Of a stretch of DNA of 13,732 nucleotides, positions 12,791-13,732 are shown in pieces. A program made the position numbers and the translations under genes. Where the stretch lies: the NCBI GenBank assembly GCA_002083525.1, contig LWDM01000071.1, positions 258-13,989 on the forward strand. The letters are read 5' to 3'. The notes below the pieces were generated by a model, which ran no database searches, was not told the DNA's origin, and saw only the letters and a list, made by a program, of their open reading frames with translations. The number at the start of each line of letters is the position of its first letter. Position 1 is the stretch's first letter. This DNA comes from Proteobacteria bacterium SG_bin9. Its GTDB lineage: Bacteria > Pseudomonadota > Alphaproteobacteria > Rhizobiales > Xanthobacteraceae.

Positions 12791-13732
12791 CTAGCCGATC
12801 ATCCGCATCGGCAGCCAGATCGCCAGCATGGGGAACGCGATCAGTAAGATCAAGCGGATCAAATCCGTGACGACGAACGGCAGCACGCCGATGAACACCG
12901 TCGACATGTTGACGTCCTTGATCACGCTCTTGATGACGAAGACGTTCATGCCGACCGGCGGATGGATGAGGCCGAGCTCGACCGTCATGACGATGATGAC
13001 ACCGAACCAGATCGGATCGAACCCGAGTGCAGTGATCACCGGGAACACGATCGGCACAGTGAGGATCACCATCGCCATCGCGTCCATCAGGCAACCCAGC
13101 ACGAGATACATCAACAGGATTAGCGCCAGCACGCCGTACTTGCCGATACCGAGGCCGGTGAGGAATTCCGTCACGTGCTGTGGCGTCTGCGTGATGGTGA
13201 GGAAATAGCCGAAGCAGAGCGCGCCGATCAGGATCGTGAACACGGCAGCTGCCGTACGTGTCGCTTGCAACAACGATTGCAGGATTCCGTCGCGGGTCAG
13301 TTTGCCGCGCAGGATGCCGATGATGAAGGCCCCCACCGCGCCGACGGCACCGGCTTCGGTCGGAATGAAGATGCCGCCGTAGAGGCCGCCGATCACAAAT
13401 AGAAATAGCAGCAGCGGCGACCAGACATCGCGCAGCGCGGTCAGCCGCTCCTGCCAGCTTGCCTTCTCACCCGCCGGCAGGAATCCCGGCCGCGCCACGC
13501 CGATCACCGCGATGGTGATCATGTGCATGACGATGGCAAGCAGCCCCGGAATGATGCCGGCGATGAACAGCTTGCCGATATCCTGCTGGGTAATGATGCC
13601 GTAGACCGCGAGCACGGTCGACGGCGGCAGCATCGCCCCGAGCGTGCCGCCGACAGCGATAACGCCCGTCGCAAACGACTGCGGATAATTGAAGCGCCGC
13701 ATCTCGGGATAAGCCACTGCCGAGAACGTCGC
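12791..13732 (-). CDS. tarM: TRAP transporter large permease (DctM-type, TarM-like), truncated by window edge
   Basis: The C-terminal 313 residues of a TRAP (tripartite ATP-independent periplasmic) transporter large membrane subunit, which moves carboxylates inward using an ion gradient. The frame is open to the last base of the window. The GTG at 13717 is internal: upstream codons read ATFSA, continuing the conserved ATFSAVA-PEMRR segment. Other family marks are GGTLGAMLPPST, GIFIPTEAGAVGAVGA and HPPVGMNVFVI, among about eight hydrophobic segments. The family is usually about 425-435 residues, so roughly 115-120 are missing to the right. The small permease and the binding protein would be expected beyond the edge. 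By order (TRAP, DUF3237, couA, couB) it matches TarPQM of R. palustris, an alternative importer of lignin-derived aromatics. The family call is firm; the substrate is by synteny. Confidence 0.88.
   Translation of the reverse strand, partial: ATFSAVAYPEMRRFNYPQSFATGVIAVGGTLGAMLPPSTVLAVYGIITQQDIGKLFIAGIIPGLLAIVMHMITIAVIGVARPGFLPAGEKASWQERLTALRDVWSPLLLFLFVIGGLYGGIFIPTEAGAVGAVGAFIIGILRGKLTRDGILQSLLQATRTAAAVFTILIGALCFGYFLTITQTPQHVTEFLTGLGIGKYGVLALILLMYLVLGCLMDAMAMVILTVPIVFPVITALGFDPIWFGVIIVMTVELGLIHPPVGMNVFVIKSVIKDVNMSTVFIGVLPFVVTDLIRLILLIAFPMLAIWLPMRMIG

Noticed and set aside
12771..13094. N-terminal extension of the DUF3237 frame to an upstream start
   Set aside because: The extra residues are His/Arg/Asp-rich and lie almost entirely over the TRAP permease coding sequence. 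The ATG at 12770 has a ribosome site and starts a sequence fitting the family.
13715..13717. GTG as the start codon of the TRAP permease gene
   Set aside because: The frame stays open to the window edge, and the upstream codons encode the conserved ATFSA segment. The true start is outside the window.

Overview
The window is GC-rich, densely coding DNA with little intergenic space. Its gene content and order resemble an alphaproteobacterium of the Rhodopseudomonas/Bradyrhizobium/Afipia group. This assignment comes from gene families and remembered gene order, not from a database search. The closest known arrangement is the p-coumarate (hydroxycinnamate) uptake and catabolism locus of Rhodopseudomonas palustris, which has couR, couAB, the ABC transporter CouPSTU and the TRAP transporter TarPQM. 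The window therefore looks like a known type of lignin-monomer utilisation locus, not a wholly new system.

Layout. (1) 1-2560: two tandem, same-strand substrate-binding protein genes about 81% identical in protein over the shared part. The first is cut by the window edge, and each is followed by its own hairpin terminator. (2) 2662-3942: glycerate 2-kinase, convergent with (3) couR, a MarR-family repressor gene on the minus strand (3949-4488). (4) 4489-4665: divergent control region with an AT-rich palindromic patch, a perfect TATAAT for couR and two alternative GC hairpins ahead of the transporter genes. (5) 4666-8206: a three-gene plus-strand operon for a branched-chain-type ABC importer: a LivH-like permease, a LivM-LivG permease/ATPase fusion, and a LivF-like ATPase. 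The genes overlap by 1 and 4 bases. A bidirectional terminator lies at 8226-8254. (6) 8273-12200, minus strand, read from right to left: couA (crotonase-family hydratase/lyase), couB (hydroxycinnamoyl-CoA ligase), couP (periplasmic binding protein). A promoter with an embedded 11-3-11 perfect palindrome lies just upstream of couA. (7) 12312-13732, minus strand: a DUF3237 protein gene and the C-terminal part of a TRAP transporter large permease that runs off the right edge.

Inferred working model: hydroxycinnamates such as p-coumarate or ferulate enter through the ABC importer, with CouP as receptor, and/or through the TRAP importer. CouB makes the CoA thioester. CouA hydrates it and cleaves it to an aromatic aldehyde and acetyl-CoA. 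CouR represses until it binds the hydroxycinnamoyl-CoA. Two palindromic sites, one over the couA promoter and one over the couR promoter, share an 11-of-15 motif and keep their symmetry through paired base changes. They are the best candidates for CouR operators. No aldehyde dehydrogenase or ring-cleavage gene is present, so the later steps must be encoded elsewhere. No tRNA, rRNA, CRISPR array, insertion sequence or prophage was seen.
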